DNA of 64,000 bases from Sphingobium xenophagum NBRC 107872 (GCF_000367345.1 NZ_BARE01000018.1:55418-119417); one strand, 5' to 3'; positions 9,287-19,162 are shown, numbered from the stretch's first letter. Translations and numbers: made by a program. The notes: generated by a model not told the origin, from the sequence alone.

Positions 9287-10062
9287 CGATAGAGGCGGGC
9301 GATCATGACCAGCATATAGACCTGGATGGCTGTCGAAATGACAGCGCCAGCGACTCCGCCGATCAGCCGCGCGGCTTCCGCGCCGCCGATGAGGCCGCCG
9401 ATCAGACCGAAGATCGCCTGCGCCGCCGTGCTGGCGATCGCCGACACGATCAGGGTGATGAGGATGAAGGCCAGCAGCCGCAAGAAATGGCCGCGCGTGA
9501 GCGACCATGACTGACGCAGTGAGGGCATGACGCCAGCGCTGCCGTCAATGACGACCGGATTGAGCAGCATCAGCCGGATACTGGCAAAGAGCGCCAGCCC
9601 GACCAGCCCGAATCCCAACAGAACCCCGCCGCCCGCTGCCAGCGGCTTCGACACCAGCGACAACAGGATCATGACGGTAACCAGCACCATCGCAGCCGCC
9701 ATCAGCGCCCCGATCACCACCAGGGCCGTACCGATCAATACGGGCAGGCGATTGAGGCCCAGGCGCAGCGCTTCACCGACGCTGATGCCCGGACGCAGGG
9801 CCAGCGCGAACAGGGTGAGCGATCCGAACCAGACCAGAAGGACCGCCACTATCAGTCCCAGCCAGTAGCTGAGGGGAACCGCAGGCATAGTCGATGCGGT
9901 GGGCGAGAGCGACCAGGCGGCGAGTTCCGGTGGGGTCATTTCCTGCAGGATCAGGCCCGGCAGCGCCACGAACAGCAGCGCGACGGGGAAAAGCAGCGTG
10001 GCTTCGCGCGCGACGAAGGCCACGGCCTCCTCCCATGCCTTGCCAATGGACATCGTTGCCAT
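9268..10062 (-). CDS. Multi-pass membrane protein of unknown function
   Basis: About 264 residues with roughly six hydrophobic helices (for example LLFPVALLFVALPGLIL, YWLGLIVAVLLVWFGSLTL and a glycine-rich last pair). Several glycerophosphodiester phosphodiesterase membrane-domain-like proteins share this pattern and a SWSLTRGHFLRLLAFILIT segment, but no enzyme domain is attached. Function unknown. The start chosen is the ATG at 10060-10062 behind AGGCAGG; one codon set further on, 10053, is also possible. Tail-to-tail overlap with the GNAT gene. Confidence 0.7.
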   Translation of the reverse strand: MATMSIGKAWEEAVAFVAREATLLFPVALLFVALPGLILQEMTPPELAAWSLSPTASTMPAVPLSYWLGLIVAVLLVWFGSLTLFALALRPGISVGEALRLGLNRLPVLIGTALVVIGALMAAAMVLVTVMILLSLVSKPLAAGGGVLLGFGLVGLALFASIRLMLLNPVVIDGSAGVMPSLRQSWSLTRGHFLRLLAFILITLIVSAIASTAAQAIFGLIGGLIGGAEAARLIGGVAGAVISTAIQVYMLVMIARLYRQALAD

Positions 10063-10142
10063 ATCTTGAACTGCCTGCCTGATCGCTGCGTAAAACCGGG
10101 TCGAGACTTGATCGCTCGCCCGGCCCAAGTCAAGGAAGGGTC

Positions 10143-10838
10143 ATGAGCCAAATTTTCCCCTTTCCCCCTGACGTCGAATGGCGCGTGGACAGATCACCTG
10201 TCGCTTACCCGCAAGCGCTGGCGGACATGGAGGCGCGCGCCGCCGCGATCCATGCGGGCGAAGCGGGCGAGCGGGTCTGGTTGATCGAGCATCCGCCGCT
10301 CTACACCGCCGGGACGAGCGCCGATCCCGCGGAACTGATCGACCCGCGCTTTCCGGTCCATAACGCCGGGCGCGGCGGGCGTTATACCTATCATGGGCCG
10401 GGGCAGCGGATCGGCTATCTCAACATCGACCTTGGCAAACGCGGCAAGGATGTCCGCAATTTCGTCCATCACCTCGAAGGCTGGATGATCGCGGCATTGA
10501 GCGATCTGGGCATTGCTGCGCGGCGGGCGGAAGGGCGGATCGGCATCTGGACCGACGACCGCGACGGGCGCGAAGCGAAGATCGGCGCGCTGGGCATTCG
10601 GGTGCGGCGCTGGGTGACGCTCCACGGCTTTTCGATCAATGTCGATCCAGACCTGACCCATTTTACCGGCATCGTGCCATGCGGGATCAGCGAATATCCC
10701 GTCACCAGCATCGCAGCATTGGGCGGCAGCGCCTCCATGGCCGCGCTGGACGATGCTTTACGGGCGCATTTCCCTGCTTTTCTCAATCGCTTGGGCCGAT
10801 GCGGCACGGGGGTTGAGCAATGCGGAACGGGCCGCTAG
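10143..10838 (+). CDS. lipB: Lipoyl(octanoyl) transferase
   Basis: 231 residues. It moves octanoyl from acyl carrier protein to the lipoyl domains of the 2-oxoacid dehydrogenase complexes. Key parts are [20 protein letters not shown], the lysine in [13 protein letters not shown], and LHGFSINV. The catalytic cysteine is in [10 protein letters not shown]. Start ATG at 10143, with AAGGAAGG upstream. No lipA is adjacent. Confidence 0.95.
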   Translation: MSQIFPFPPDVEWRVDRSPVAYPQALADMEARAAAIHAGEAGERVWLIEHPPLYTAGTSADPAELIDPRFPVHNAGRGGRYTYHGPGQRIGYLNIDLGKRGKDVRNFVHHLEGWMIAALSDLGIAARRAEGRIGIWTDDRDGREAKIGALGIRVRRWVTLHGFSINVDPDLTHFTGIVPCGISEYPVTSIAALGGSASMAALDDALRAHFPAFLNRLGRCGTGVEQCGTGR

Positions 10839-10886
10839 GGTCTGGCCTTTCGCCGGGCGAGGCTGCCGGGCCTGAAGGAGACCCGG

Positions 10887-11165
10887 ATGCGCCGTAACGC
10901 AATGACCGTAGCTTTCGCCATGCTGTTTGCGCTTGCCGCCTGTGGCAGTGCCGACAAGGGCGGCAACAAGGTCGAGATGAAGGATATGGAAGTGGTGGAC
11001 GGCACCGCGACCGATGCCATGACCGATCTGGACGGGGTGCAGAGCGAAGGCACGGCGGTCGCGATGCCGAATAGCAATGCAGCCGACAATGCGACGGCCG
11101 CTCGTCCCAAGCCAGCCGAGCAAAAGGCGCAGGCCGAAGATGCGGAGGTTCTGGCCGATCAGTGA
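10887..11165 (+). CDS. Small putative lipoprotein
   Basis: 92 residues. A lipoprotein signal peptide with lipobox LAAC (Cys21 in ALAACGSADKG) is clear, and GGAGACCC lies upstream. The mature part is short, acidic and low in complexity, with no recognised domain. The residue after Cys is Gly, so outer-membrane sorting would be expected. I do not know its function. It may be transcribed with the secreted protein that follows. Confidence 0.7.
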   Translation: MRRNAMTVAFAMLFALAACGSADKGGNKVEMKDMEVVDGTATDAMTDLDGVQSEGTAVAMPNSNAADNATAARPKPAEQKAQAEDAEVLADQ

Positions 11166-11239
11166 CGGTTCAGCCCTGATATAGTTTGTCGAGAGAATAG
11201 GTGGGGGACGCAGGACGTCCCGTTGGAGAATATCGTTTC

Positions 11240-11935
11240 ATGAGCTTCCGTTCCTCTTTGCGCCCTGTCCTTGCGGGTTTCGCGCTGGCCGCCGCGCCGA
11301 TAATGGCGCAGCCCGCCGCCGCGCAGTTTTTCTGGTCGCCGCCTGACCTGTCGGCCCCGCCACTGACCGATGCGGCCGCCGCGACCGCGATGGGCCTGCC
11401 CGGCGCGACGGCGGCGGAGATCAAGGCCGGGCTGGTGTGGAACCTGCGCGCGGCGCTCAATATCGCCGCATTGCAATGCCAGTTCGAGCCGACGCTGCTG
11501 GCGATCAGCAATTATAACGCGATGATCGCCCATCACGATGCGGAACTCGATTCGGCGCAGTCGGTGCTATTGGGCTATTTCCAGCGGACCGTGGGCAAGG
11601 GACGGCCCGGACAGGCCGCGTCGGACCAATATGGCACGCGCATCTATTCGGGCTATTCGACGGTGCAGGCGCAAAAGGGCTTTTGCCAGGCGGCCACTGT
11701 GGTCGGGCGGCAGGCGATCTTCGCCGATCGCGGCACTCTGCATGAAGTGGCGCGCAATGGGCTGGCCTCGATCAAGAAGTCGCTCGTGGTCGCGGGCGAG
11801 CAATATTATGGATCGCCCGGCTACGACTATCGGGTCGCCATGCCCTCCCTGGCCGCCAATTGCTGGAAGAAGGGCGTTTTGCAGCCCGAGTGCCAGCAGC
11901 AATGGAATGCGCAGAAGGGCGAGGCGCAGCCCTGA
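11240..11935 (+). CDS. Secreted protein of unknown function
   Basis: 231 residues from the ATG at 11240. The signal peptide runs FRSSLRPVLAGFALAAAPIMAQPAAAQ with an AxA-type cleavage site. The mature part has four cysteines in potentially bridging positions (for example ALQCQFEP, GFCQAATV, NCWKKGVLQPECQQQW), which suits a periplasmic or outer-membrane-associated protein. No domain recognised. An upstream in-frame start at 11201 would bury the signal peptide, so I reject it. Confidence 0.7.
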   Translation: MSFRSSLRPVLAGFALAAAPIMAQPAAAQFFWSPPDLSAPPLTDAAAATAMGLPGATAAEIKAGLVWNLRAALNIAALQCQFEPTLLAISNYNAMIAHHDAELDSAQSVLLGYFQRTVGKGRPGQAASDQYGTRIYSGYSTVQAQKGFCQAATVVGRQAIFADRGTLHEVARNGLASIKKSLVVAGEQYYGSPGYDYRVAMPSLAANCWKKGVLQPECQQQWNAQKGEAQP

Positions 11936-11941
11936 CCGGCG

Positions 11942-12589
11942 TTACCGCAGGCCCAGATATTTATGGGCCTGCACCGTCAGCCGCCAGCGTGGGCGATCCA
12001 TGACCAGCGCGATCGCAGCGCGGGCATTATCCTGCGCATGAGGATCATCGAGCGGCTGAAGCAGATGATGGGCGAAGGCCCATTGCTCCATGGCCGCCAC
12101 ATCGGCAATGCTGTGTCCGCCACCGGGCTGGGGCCAGACCAGCTTCAATTCATGGCCTTCGCGCTGAACGACATCGCTGCCAGCCTTGGGACTGATGCAG
12201 ATCCAGTCGATGCCGGGATGGACGGCCAGCGTGCCGTTGCTTTCGATCGCGATGGCGAAGCCGCGGGCGTGGAGCGCGTCGACCAGCGCATCATCGACCT
12301 GCAACATCGGCTCGCCGCCGGTCAGGACGATATAGCGGCCAGCATCGCCCGCGCCCCAGAAAGCCAGGGCAGCATCGGCCAGCGCATCGGCATCGGCGAA
12401 TTTGCCGCCGCCATCGCCGTCCGTCCCGACGAAATCGGTGTCGCAAAAGCGGCAGATCGCCTGCGCGCGATCCTGTTCGCGCCCGCTCCACAGGTTGCAG
12501 CCGGCAAAGCGCAGGAACACCGCGCGCCGCCCGGCCTGCACCCCCTCCCCCTGAAGGGTCAGGAACATTTCCTTGACGGCATAGCTCAT
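11942..12589 (-). CDS. queE: 7-carboxy-7-deazaguanine synthase (radical SAM)
   Basis: 215 residues from the ATG of MSYAVKEMFLTLQGEG. It makes 7-carboxy-7-deazaguanine from carboxy-tetrahydropterin in queuosine synthesis. The iron-sulfur ligands follow a C-x14-C-x2-C spacing (CNLW...ICRFC), the QueE variant of the radical SAM motif. VLTGGEPMLQ is the SAM-binding GGEP block. It is 13 bases after queC, so the pair is an operon. An upstream extension to 12766 overlaps queC and is discarded. Confidence 0.94.
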   Translation of the reverse strand: MSYAVKEMFLTLQGEGVQAGRRAVFLRFAGCNLWSGREQDRAQAICRFCDTDFVGTDGDGGGKFADADALADAALAFWGAGDAGRYIVLTGGEPMLQVDDALVDALHARGFAIAIESNGTLAVHPGIDWICISPKAGSDVVQREGHELKLVWPQPGGGHSIADVAAMEQWAFAHHLLQPLDDPHAQDNARAAIALVMDRPRWRLTVQAHKYLGLR

Positions 12590-12602
12590 CGTCCGCCGCC
12601 GT

Positions 12603-13295
12603 TCAGGGCCGGGCAGCGTAGATGGTGGGATCGGGCAGGCCAGCCTCCTCAAACCCCTTGGACCGCAAACGGCAACTGTCGCACAGGCCGCAATGCTTGC
12701 CGTCCGGGGTGGGATCATAGCAGGACCAGCTGACCCCGGCATCCAGCCCCAGACGATGCGCTTCACGCACGATGTCCGCCTTGCTCATATGTTGCAGCGG
12801 CGCGTTGATGCGAATCGGATGGCCCTCCACCCCCGCCTTGGTCGCGAGGGCCGCCATGGTCTGGAAGGCGTCGATAAATTCGGGGCGGCAATCGGGATAT
12901 CCCGAATAGTCGAGCGCGTTGACGCCGATGAAAATGTCGCTGGCCCCGGCCACTTCGGCCAGCCCCAGCGTCAGCGACAGGAAGATGGTATTGCGGGCGG
13001 GTACGTAAGTGACGGGAATATCGTCACCTACTCCGCCCTTTGGCACAGCGATGTCGGCCGTCAGCGCCGACCCGCCAAACGCCGTCAGATCGAGCGGGAG
13101 GACGATGTGGCGCATCGCGTTGAGCGCCTGCGCGACCCGTCCGGCCGCGCGCATTTCGACGCGATGGCGCTGGTTATAGTCGATCGACAGGGCCAGCAGA
13201 TGATAGCCAGCTTCCCGCGCCAGGCCGCCCGCGACCATCGAATCAAGGCCGCCCGATAGCAGGACGACGGCGAATTTTCGTTCATTGGAACCCAT
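12603..13295 (-). CDS. queC: 7-cyano-7-deazaguanine synthase
   Basis: 230 residues. ATP-dependent conversion of 7-carboxy-7-deazaguanine to preQ0. The PP-loop is [12 protein letters not shown] near the N terminus. Zinc ligands are the four cysteines of [20 protein letters not shown], followed by RLRSKGF. Upstream gene of queC-queE; queD and queF are not in the window. Confidence 0.95.
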   Translation of the reverse strand: MGSNERKFAVVLLSGGLDSMVAGGLAREAGYHLLALSIDYNQRHRVEMRAAGRVAQALNAMRHIVLPLDLTAFGGSALTADIAVPKGGVGDDIPVTYVPARNTIFLSLTLGLAEVAGASDIFIGVNALDYSGYPDCRPEFIDAFQTMAALATKAGVEGHPIRINAPLQHMSKADIVREAHRLGLDAGVSWSCYDPTPDGKHCGLCDSCRLRSKGFEEAGLPDPTIYAARP

Positions 13296-13350
13296 GGCCC
13301 CGCGCTACCGCCCGTGACGCGCCAGTGCAAGCGGCGCAATCATGGTCCGA

Positions 13351-13764
13351 TTATTGGCAGTCGCCGATGCGCCGGGCTTCCATTGCAAAGGCGAAGGGTG
13401 CGCCATCGGCAATCCCCTGCGAATTGATCTGGACCAGCCGGGGCGTTTCGACACGCAGGTCGGTGCGGCCATTGCCCGCAGCGGCGCAATCATAGGTGAT
13501 GGTCGCCATGGTCGGGGCGTCGCTGACCACGAAGCTGCGGCACAGCGTGCGGCCATGGCGGACCTGAAGCAACTGGCGCAGATCGGTGATGCACAGCTTG
13601 CGGGTCTGGCCGTCTTCGCTGCCCTCGCCGCGTTCGTGCAATTCCCATTGGCCAGGCTGCAACGGACGCAGCGCCGCGAGCGACGGGCCCTGGGCGGCTC
13701 CGGCCCAACTCCCCGTCATCATCGCCGCCGCGACGGCCAGCGTCCGCAGTCCGTTCCTTGCCAT
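13351..13764 (-). CDS. DUF3617-like exported protein
   Basis: 137 residues from the ATG at 13762-13764. N-terminal signal peptide (LRTLAVAAAMMTGSWAGAAQG), then a small domain starting LRPLQPGQWELHERGE. It has cysteines in KLCITDL, TLCRSFVV, TYDCAAAG and the C-terminal GDCQ. This pattern (PGxWE near the start and paired cysteines) is that of DUF3617 proteins, common in sphingomonads and of unknown role. The mature protein is probably periplasmic. Confidence 0.7.
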   Translation of the reverse strand: MARNGLRTLAVAAAMMTGSWAGAAQGPSLAALRPLQPGQWELHERGEGSEDGQTRKLCITDLRQLLQVRHGRTLCRSFVVSDAPTMATITYDCAAAGNGRTDLRVETPRLVQINSQGIADGAPFAFAMEARRIGDCQ

Positions 13765-13908
13765 GATATTACCTATGTCCCGCCATGGATTGCGCGCCCG
13801 ATGGGCCGCAAGCCGCCTACCCGACAGATGAAGCCCAATTGCGGCATTTTGATAGCGCGCGCGGGCGAGTTTGCCCAAATTACAAATGTCGTTAGCGTAA
13901 CGATCCGC

Positions 13909-14868
13909 TCAATGCGCCGTAAAACTGTCGAGCGCGAGCGGGAAAATGCGCGAGCAAAAAGCGCAATCGACCCCGATAATGCCATCGCTGCCCGCCATTT
14001 CGACCCGCTCTTCCGCCGGAAAGCGACCAATCACATCACGGATATGGGCGATGTCGCAGCGGCAGCCCTTGGCCAGCGGCGACGGCTCCATGACCCGTAC
14101 TTCGGGCTCCTCATGGAAAAGGCGCCAGACGATGTCGGTCAGCGGCAGCGTCTCGTCGGTCAGTTCCGCCTGGCCCAACGTGATGCCCAATGCCTGGACA
14201 TGCTCCCATTCCGGGTGATCGTGACGGACATGCAGCCGTTCCCGCCCCACTTCGCCTTCGGGCAGATGCTGGATCAGCATGCCCCCCGCGATGCAGCCCT
14301 GCCCCGCGTCATGGCGGGTGCCCATGCGAATGATGCTGGGGATCTGTTCGGACTGGAAGAAATATTGTTCCGCCGCATCGGCCAGCGTTTCGCCGTCGAG
14401 CGGGACGATGCCCTGATAGCGTTCGCCGGTGAGCGCCTGATCGAACGTGATGGCGAGATAGCCCTTGCCGAACAGGCCGAACAGCGTCGGGTCCGGGCCA
14501 AGCTCGGCCAGCCGGTCAGCGTCGAACTTGGCATAGCCGCGCAGTTCGCCATTCTTATAGTCAGCGACCAGCAGCCGGACGACGCCGGTTTCGGTCTGCG
14601 CCTGTAGCGTCAGCTGCCCGCCCGCCTGCTTGAGCGTGCTGCCCAGCAACGCGGCAAGCACCAGCGCCGACGCCAGCAGCCGCTCGATCGGCGGGGGATA
14701 GGCGTGGGCGGCCAGAACCTGATCCAGCACCGGCCCCAGCCGCACGATTCGCCCGCGCGCATGACGCGACGGAATGGTGAAGCCGATAGCATGGTCGATA
14801 TGAGGAGGCAGAATGACGATTCCTTGTGATCCGCCCGACCCCGGTTGCGGGATCGGGCGGCAATGCAT
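13909..14868 (-). CDS. hslO: Redox-regulated chaperone Hsp33
   Basis: Up to 319 residues. A cytoplasmic holdase activated by oxidation. The C-terminal zinc cysteines are present as GCRCDIAH and CAFC, a CxC...CxxC arrangement. The core includes GQGCIAGGMLIQHLPEG. The start is uncertain. The ATG at 14866-14868 lies above a strong hairpin (14831-14860) that the message would have to include. Family-like sequence begins only at HIDHAIGFTIPSRHARG (about 14800). AAGGA near 14820 followed by ATT or CTG codons could mark a rare start. Downstream of argF. Confidence 0.9.
   Translation of the reverse strand: MHCRPIPQPGSGGSQGIVILPPHIDHAIGFTIPSRHARGRIVRLGPVLDQVLAAHAYPPPIERLLASALVLAALLGSTLKQAGGQLTLQAQTETGVVRLLVADYKNGELRGYAKFDADRLAELGPDPTLFGLFGKGYLAITFDQALTGERYQGIVPLDGETLADAAEQYFFQSEQIPSIIRMGTRHDAGQGCIAGGMLIQHLPEGEVGRERLHVRHDHPEWEHVQALGITLGQAELTDETLPLTDIVWRLFHEEPEVRVMEPSPLAKGCRCDIAHIRDVIGRFPAEERVEMAGSDGIIGVDCAFCSRIFPLALDSFTAH
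14831..14860. repeat. GC-rich hairpin between argF and hslO
   Basis: CCGCCCGA pairs with TCGGGCGG, extended inwards by CCCG/CGGG with one mismatch and a GTTG loop. No T-run on either side, so it is more like a REP-type hairpin than a terminator. It overlaps the longest possible hslO reading frame. Confidence 0.5.
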
Positions 14869-14889
14869 TCACCCGAATATAGGGCGGCT

Positions 14890-15816
14890 CTAGAGCTTTC
14901 CAAGCGCCCAGAGCAGGACCGACTTCTGGCCATGGATGCGGTTTTCCGCTTCGTCCCAGATCAGCGACTGGGGGCCGTCGATCACGTCTGCGACGACTTC
15001 CTCGCCGCGATGGGCGGGCAGGCAGTGGAGGAAGCGGGCCTGCGGCTTCGCCTCTGCCATCAGCGCGGGTGTGACCTGATAGGGCATCATCGCCGCCAGC
15101 TTTTCTTCCGCATGGGACTGGCCCATCGAAATCCAGGTATCGGTCACGACCACGTCCGCGCCGGCCACCGCCGCCACGGGATCGCGGGTCAGGGTGATGC
15201 TGGCCCCCAGCGCCTGCGCCGCTGCCGCAAAAGCGGGATCGGGATCATAGCCCTGCGGCACGCCGATGCGGACGTCGAACTTCAGCAGGCCAGCCGCCTC
15301 GATAATCGAATGGAGGACGTTATTGCCGTCGCCCAGCCAGGCCCACTGGCTGCCCGGAAGCGCCAGCCCATGTTCCACCACGGTCAGCAGGTCCGCAACG
15401 ATCTGGCACGGATGCGACAGGTCTGTCAGGCCGTTGATGACCGGGACGGTGGCGTAATAGGCCATTTCCTCGATCTTGGCATGATCATCGGTGCGGATCA
15501 TGATCGCGTCGCACATGCGGCTGAGCACGCGGGCGGTGTCCGCCACCGTCTCGCCGCGGCCGAGCTGGCTGGTCGCGCCGTCGAGGATCAGCGACGTGCC
15601 GCCCAGCTGGCGGATCGCCATGTCGAACGACACGCGCGTGCGGGTCGAGTTTTTTTCGAAGATCATCGCCAGCGTGTGGCCCGCCAGCGGCGCGTCAGCA
15701 TCGGCGCGGCCCTTGGGCCAGCTGGCCCGCGCGGCCTTGCGGTCGATGGCATCGGCAATCATCGCGGCAATGGCATCGCCGCCTGCGTCGGACAGGTTCA
15801 GAAAATGTCTGGTCAT
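14890..15816 (-). CDS. argF: Ornithine carbamoyltransferase
   Basis: 308 residues from the ATG of [10 protein letters not shown]. Makes citrulline from ornithine and carbamoyl phosphate in arginine synthesis. The carbamoyl phosphate motif [12 protein letters not shown] and the ornithine site [13 protein letters not shown] are both intact, with [11 protein letters not shown] between. It follows argD on the same strand with a palindromic repeat between them, so co-transcription is likely. Confidence 0.96.
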   Translation of the reverse strand: MTRHFLNLSDAGGDAIAAMIADAIDRKAARASWPKGRADADAPLAGHTLAMIFEKNSTRTRVSFDMAIRQLGGTSLILDGATSQLGRGETVADTARVLSRMCDAIMIRTDDHAKIEEMAYYATVPVINGLTDLSHPCQIVADLLTVVEHGLALPGSQWAWLGDGNNVLHSIIEAAGLLKFDVRIGVPQGYDPDPAFAAAAQALGASITLTRDPVAAVAGADVVVTDTWISMGQSHAEEKLAAMMPYQVTPALMAEAKPQARFLHCLPAHRGEEVVADVIDGPQSLIWDEAENRIHGQKSVLLWALGKL

Positions 15817-15835
15817 TGGTAACAACCCCCTCGAC

Positions 15836-15914
15836 CGTTCGGGCTGAGCGAAGTCGAAGCCGCTTCCTTTCTTGCGGAAGAAAAACGACGCTTCGACTTC
15901 GCTCAACGCGAACG
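15836..15914. repeat. Palindromic intergenic repeat (CGTTCG family), copy 1
   Basis: Imperfect inverted repeat ending in CGTTCG and CGAACG. The arms run CGTTCGGGCTGAGCGAAGTC inward and GACTTCGCTCAACGCGAACG outward, around a middle that differs from the other copies. It fills the argD-argF gap. Related copies are at 23102-23169 and 40170-40247. Confidence 0.85.
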
Positions 15915-15923
15915 AAGGTAAAA

Positions 15924-17120
15924 TCAGGCCGCCTGGGCCTCCGCATAGCTGCGCGCGCCCGCGGACAGTTTTTCGACACATTCGGCGATATGGCTTTCGT
16001 CAATCACCAGCGGCGGCAGGATTCGGACGACATTCTGCCCCGCCGACACGGTCAGCAGACCATGATTGTCGCGCAGATGGGCGACAAAGCCGCGCGCTTC
16101 GACACTGTCGTTGAGCTTCACGCCCAGCATCAGCCCCATGCCGCGCACGTCCTGGAACAGACCGTCATGATTGGGGATAAGCTGTTCCAGCGCAGCGCGC
16201 AGGCGTGCGCCGATCGCTTTCACATGATCCATGAAACCGTCGGCCATGACCTCTTCCAGCACGGCCAGACCCGCCGCCATGGCGAGGGGATTGCCGCCAT
16301 AGGTGGTGCCATGGGTGCCAAATACCATGCCCTTGGCGGCTTCCTCGGTCGCCAGGCACGCGCCCAGCGGGAAGCCAGCGCCGATGCCCTTGGCCACCGA
16401 CATGATGTCGGGCGTAATGCCATATTGTTCATGCGCGAAGAAGGTGCCGGTACGGGCATAGCCGCACTGGACCTCATCCAGGATGAGCAGCAGGCCATGT
16501 TCGTCACATGCCTTGCGCAGGCCGGTCAGGAACTCATGCGTCGCTGGCGTCACGCCGCCTTCGCCCTGCACCGGCTCCAGCAGGAAACCGGCGCTATTGT
16601 CGTCGATCTGCGCCAGCGCGGCGTCCAGATCGTTGAACGGCACCACGGCGAAACCGGGCAGCAACGGTTCGAACCCATCGCGCATCTTGGGCTGGCTGGT
16701 GGCCGAGATCGTCCCCAGCGTCCGCCCGTGAAACGCGTTGTCGAAGCTGATGATCTTGTGCCGGTGCGCCTGGCCATTGACATAATGGTAGCGGCGCGCG
16801 GTCTTGATCGCGCATTCGACCGCTTCCGCGCCCGAATTGGTGAAGAACACGGTATCGGCAAAGGTCGTATCGACCAGCTTCTGCGCGAATTTTTCCCCCA
16901 GCGGCATGCCATAGAGGTTGGACACATGCATCAGCGTCGCGGCCTGATCGGCAATGGCCTTCACCAGCCTGGGATGGCCATGCCCCAGCAGGTTCACCGC
17001 AATGCCGCTGGCAAAATCGAGATAGCGCTCACCGCGCTCACCGATCAGATAGCAACCTTCGCCTCGCACCGGACGAACATCGCACCGGGGGTAAACGGGC
17101 ATGAGCGGCGTAATCGACAT
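15924..17120 (-). CDS. argD: Acetylornithine/succinyldiaminopimelate aminotransferase
   Basis: 398 residues from the ATG at 17118-17120, with AAGGGA upstream. A class III PLP aminotransferase that transaminates N-acetylglutamate semialdehyde. Visible are [46 protein letters not shown] and [15 protein letters not shown], which carries the PLP lysine. [18 protein letters not shown] closes the site. It is the first gene of argD-argF. The gene behind it, fliS, is separated by two hairpins. Confidence 0.94.
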   Translation of the reverse strand: MSITPLMPVYPRCDVRPVRGEGCYLIGERGERYLDFASGIAVNLLGHGHPRLVKAIADQAATLMHVSNLYGMPLGEKFAQKLVDTTFADTVFFTNSGAEAVECAIKTARRYHYVNGQAHRHKIISFDNAFHGRTLGTISATSQPKMRDGFEPLLPGFAVVPFNDLDAALAQIDDNSAGFLLEPVQGEGGVTPATHEFLTGLRKACDEHGLLLILDEVQCGYARTGTFFAHEQYGITPDIMSVAKGIGAGFPLGACLATEEAAKGMVFGTHGTTYGGNPLAMAAGLAVLEEVMADGFMDHVKAIGARLRAALEQLIPNHDGLFQDVRGMGLMLGVKLNDSVEARGFVAHLRDNHGLLTVSAGQNVVRILPPLVIDESHIAECVEKLSAGARSYAEAQAA

Positions 17121-17177
17121 GAGCCTTCCCTTTCTGGGCTTGATGCGCGTCCTTGCACGAAGGACTGGTGGTACAAC

Positions 17178-17210
17178 GCAAAAAGGCGGCCCCCGCCGGG
17201 CCGCCCTTTG
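17178..17210 (-). terminator. Terminator upstream of argD
   Basis: GGCGGCCC pairs with GGGCCGCC around CCGCC (17185-17205). On the minus strand it runs into TTTTTGCG. It lies between fliS and argD and would stop readthrough from fliD-fliS; position in the argD leader also allows an attenuator, for which I see no leader peptide. Confidence 0.75.
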
Positions 17211-17285
17211 CGAGCATCGCCTATACAGACGCCATGTTTGGGGTGCAACCCCGCAACACGGGCCAGTCAGACCATGCTGGCATTC

Positions 17286-17309
17286 TTGAAAATGCGCGAA
17301 AGCGCGCAT
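17286..17309 (-). terminator. Hairpin after fliS, sharing sequence with the one after flagellin
   Basis: ATGCGCG pairs with CGCGCAT around AAAG; the minus-strand transcript of fliS reaches it 16 bases past the stop and it ends ATTTTC. The plus-strand sequence TTGAAAATGCGCGAAAG recurs at about 36603 with little change. Confidence 0.55.
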
Positions 17310-17324
17310 GTCATAGCGCGCATC

Positions 17325-17720
17325 TTATCCGATCTGATTCCAGGCGTCGGCGATTTCCGCGATCAGTTCACGCGCCTGATCGACCGGCTCTGCCGACCTT
17401 TCCTTGGCGCCGACGAGCAGCAGGCGGCGCGCTTCGCGGTAGATTTGCGCCAGCCCGACGGAAATGTCGCCGCCCTTGTCGAAGTCCAGGCTCGATTCGA
17501 GCGCGAACAGGATCGACATCGCCCGCGCCTGCTTGTCGGATACTTTCATCCGGTCGCCCTGGCGTTCCGCCAGCGCCGCCGCTTCCATCGCGATCAGCAG
17601 TTCGTCGAACAAGATCTTGACCAGCGCATGAGGGGTCGCGCCTTCCGTCCGGCTGCCCGAATGGACCGCTGCATAGCGCCGCGCCGCCATATTGCCTGCA
17701 TAACCCTGATTGTAGAACAT
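17325..17720 (-). CDS. fliS: Flagellin export chaperone FliS
   Basis: 131 residues, all helical in character. FliS binds the C-terminal end of flagellin in the cytoplasm and prevents early polymerisation. It opens MFYNQGYAGNMAARRYAAVHSG, then HALVKILFDELLIAMEAA, the usual FliS start. It ends the fliD-fliS unit (17 bases after fliD), probably driven by the sigma-28 promoter ahead of fliD. Confidence 0.9.
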   Translation of the reverse strand: MFYNQGYAGNMAARRYAAVHSGSRTEGATPHALVKILFDELLIAMEAAALAERQGDRMKVSDKQARAMSILFALESSLDFDKGGDISVGLAQIYREARRLLLVGAKERSAEPVDQARELIAEIADAWNQIG

Positions 17721-17737
17721 CGTCCTGCCGTCCCCGA

Positions 17738-19141
17738 TTAATTCTTGCTGTTGTTCCAGATTTCAATCTGCTGATCGAGATAGCTCTGCGTCGCCTTGAG
17801 CGCGGTCAGTCGCGTTTCCATCTTGGAATAGACGCTGGTGAGTTGCGCTTCGTAGCTGGCCATCTGTGTGTCGAGCTTTTCCAGCTGCTTGGTCAGCGTT
17901 TCGCCCAGGGTCTTATATTTGGCCTGGGATTGCGCGAAGGAGCCGTCCTTCAGCTGGATCTTGTCCCGTACGCTGTCCATCAGCCCCGCCAGCCCCGGAT
18001 TGGTCGCCGACGCGACCGCAGGGTTGAGCAATTGCGTGATCGCGGAAGGATCGGCCGCGATGGCCTTGTCCAGCGTGTCGGTATCAAGTTTGAGCGTGCC
18101 ATCGCGATTGGTGGCGACGCCGATGTCCGACAGCGTCCTGTAGGTGCCCGTGTCGGACAAGGGCGTGGAGGTCATCGCCGACAGTTGGCGGCGCATGTCG
18201 CGGATCGAGGCTTCGCCGTTCAGCACGCCTGCGGACGATGAGTCCGCTCCGGTCGCCGTGGCCGTGTTCAGCGCCTTGACCAGCGTATTATAGGCATCGA
18301 CAAATTCGACCATCAGGTCGCGCATCGACGTGGTCGGCTCGGTCGTCGCCAGCGTGACGGTGGTGCCGGGCGCGGCCTTGTTCAGGTCGATGCGCAGATT
18401 GGCGATCGCGGTGTCGATGGTGTTGGTGGCGTAATGCTGCTCCACCCCGTCGAGCTTGATGATGGCATTTTGCGGGCTGGCCTTGGACTCCATGGTGAGG
18501 CTGTCGGCACCATTCCAGGCGAAGGCAGCCAGATCATCGCCGCTGACCGATGTCAGCGAAAAATCATTGGCCGCGCCGGTCGCGCCCTTCATCACCAGCC
18601 GCGTCCCCTGCACGTCGGTCACGACCGATGCGGTGACGCCCAGTCCCGATGCGTTGATGGCGGCGGCAAGGCCGGTATAGCTGTTATTGCTGGCGTTGAT
18701 CGTGATGGCAGCGGATGAGCCGCCGACCGTCAGCGTCAGTTCCCCTTCGCCGACCGCGCTGGCGGCGCTCGCGCCCGACACCGGGATCGACGCCAGGGTA
18801 CGGCCGGAAGCAAGTTGCTGCACTTCCAGCTGGGCCGGCAATCCCTTGGGCACGCCCCCCGGCAGCGGGCTGACCGAGGCAATGCTGGTGTCGTTGGATG
18901 CGGGCACGCCCGCATAGCCAGTGCCCGACAACAAGGTGGTCAGCGCGTCGGCAAAAGTGTCCAGCGAACTGGAGGCGGACGCCAGTGCGGAAATCCGTGC
19001 GCTGTTCAGGCTCTGGCGATCGGTGATCACCTTTTCCTTCGGATCGCGCGTGGCGGCGACCAGGCTCGATACGAGCGACTTGGTGTCGATGCCCGATCCA
19101 ATGCCGAGTGCGGTGGTGATATTGGAGGTGACCGATGCCAT
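17738..19141 (-). CDS. fliD: Flagellar filament cap protein FliD (HAP2)
   Basis: 467 residues. It caps the filament and inserts flagellin subunits. The N-terminal IGSGIDTKSLVSSLVAATRDP and the C-terminal coiled segment ending METRLTALKATQSYLDQQI are the conserved terminal D0/D1 parts of FliD. The middle is the variable leg domain. Transcribed towards fliS. A good sigma-28 promoter sits 22-48 bases upstream. Confidence 0.93.
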   Translation of the reverse strand: MASVTSNITTALGIGSGIDTKSLVSSLVAATRDPKEKVITDRQSLNSARISALASASSSLDTFADALTTLLSGTGYAGVPASNDTSIASVSPLPGGVPKGLPAQLEVQQLASGRTLASIPVSGASAASAVGEGELTLTVGGSSAAITINASNNSYTGLAAAINASGLGVTASVVTDVQGTRLVMKGATGAANDFSLTSVSGDDLAAFAWNGADSLTMESKASPQNAIIKLDGVEQHYATNTIDTAIANLRIDLNKAAPGTTVTLATTEPTTSMRDLMVEFVDAYNTLVKALNTATATGADSSSAGVLNGEASIRDMRRQLSAMTSTPLSDTGTYRTLSDIGVATNRDGTLKLDTDTLDKAIAADPSAITQLLNPAVASATNPGLAGLMDSVRDKIQLKDGSFAQSQAKYKTLGETLTKQLEKLDTQMASYEAQLTSVYSKMETRLTALKATQSYLDQQIEIWNNSKN

Positions 19142-19162
19142 TGCGCCGTCCTTTCAGAGGAA

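Noticed and set aside
17178..17210. Arginine-responsive attenuator in the argD leader
   Set aside because: No leader peptide with Arg codons or alternative pairing could be found; a plain terminator explains it.
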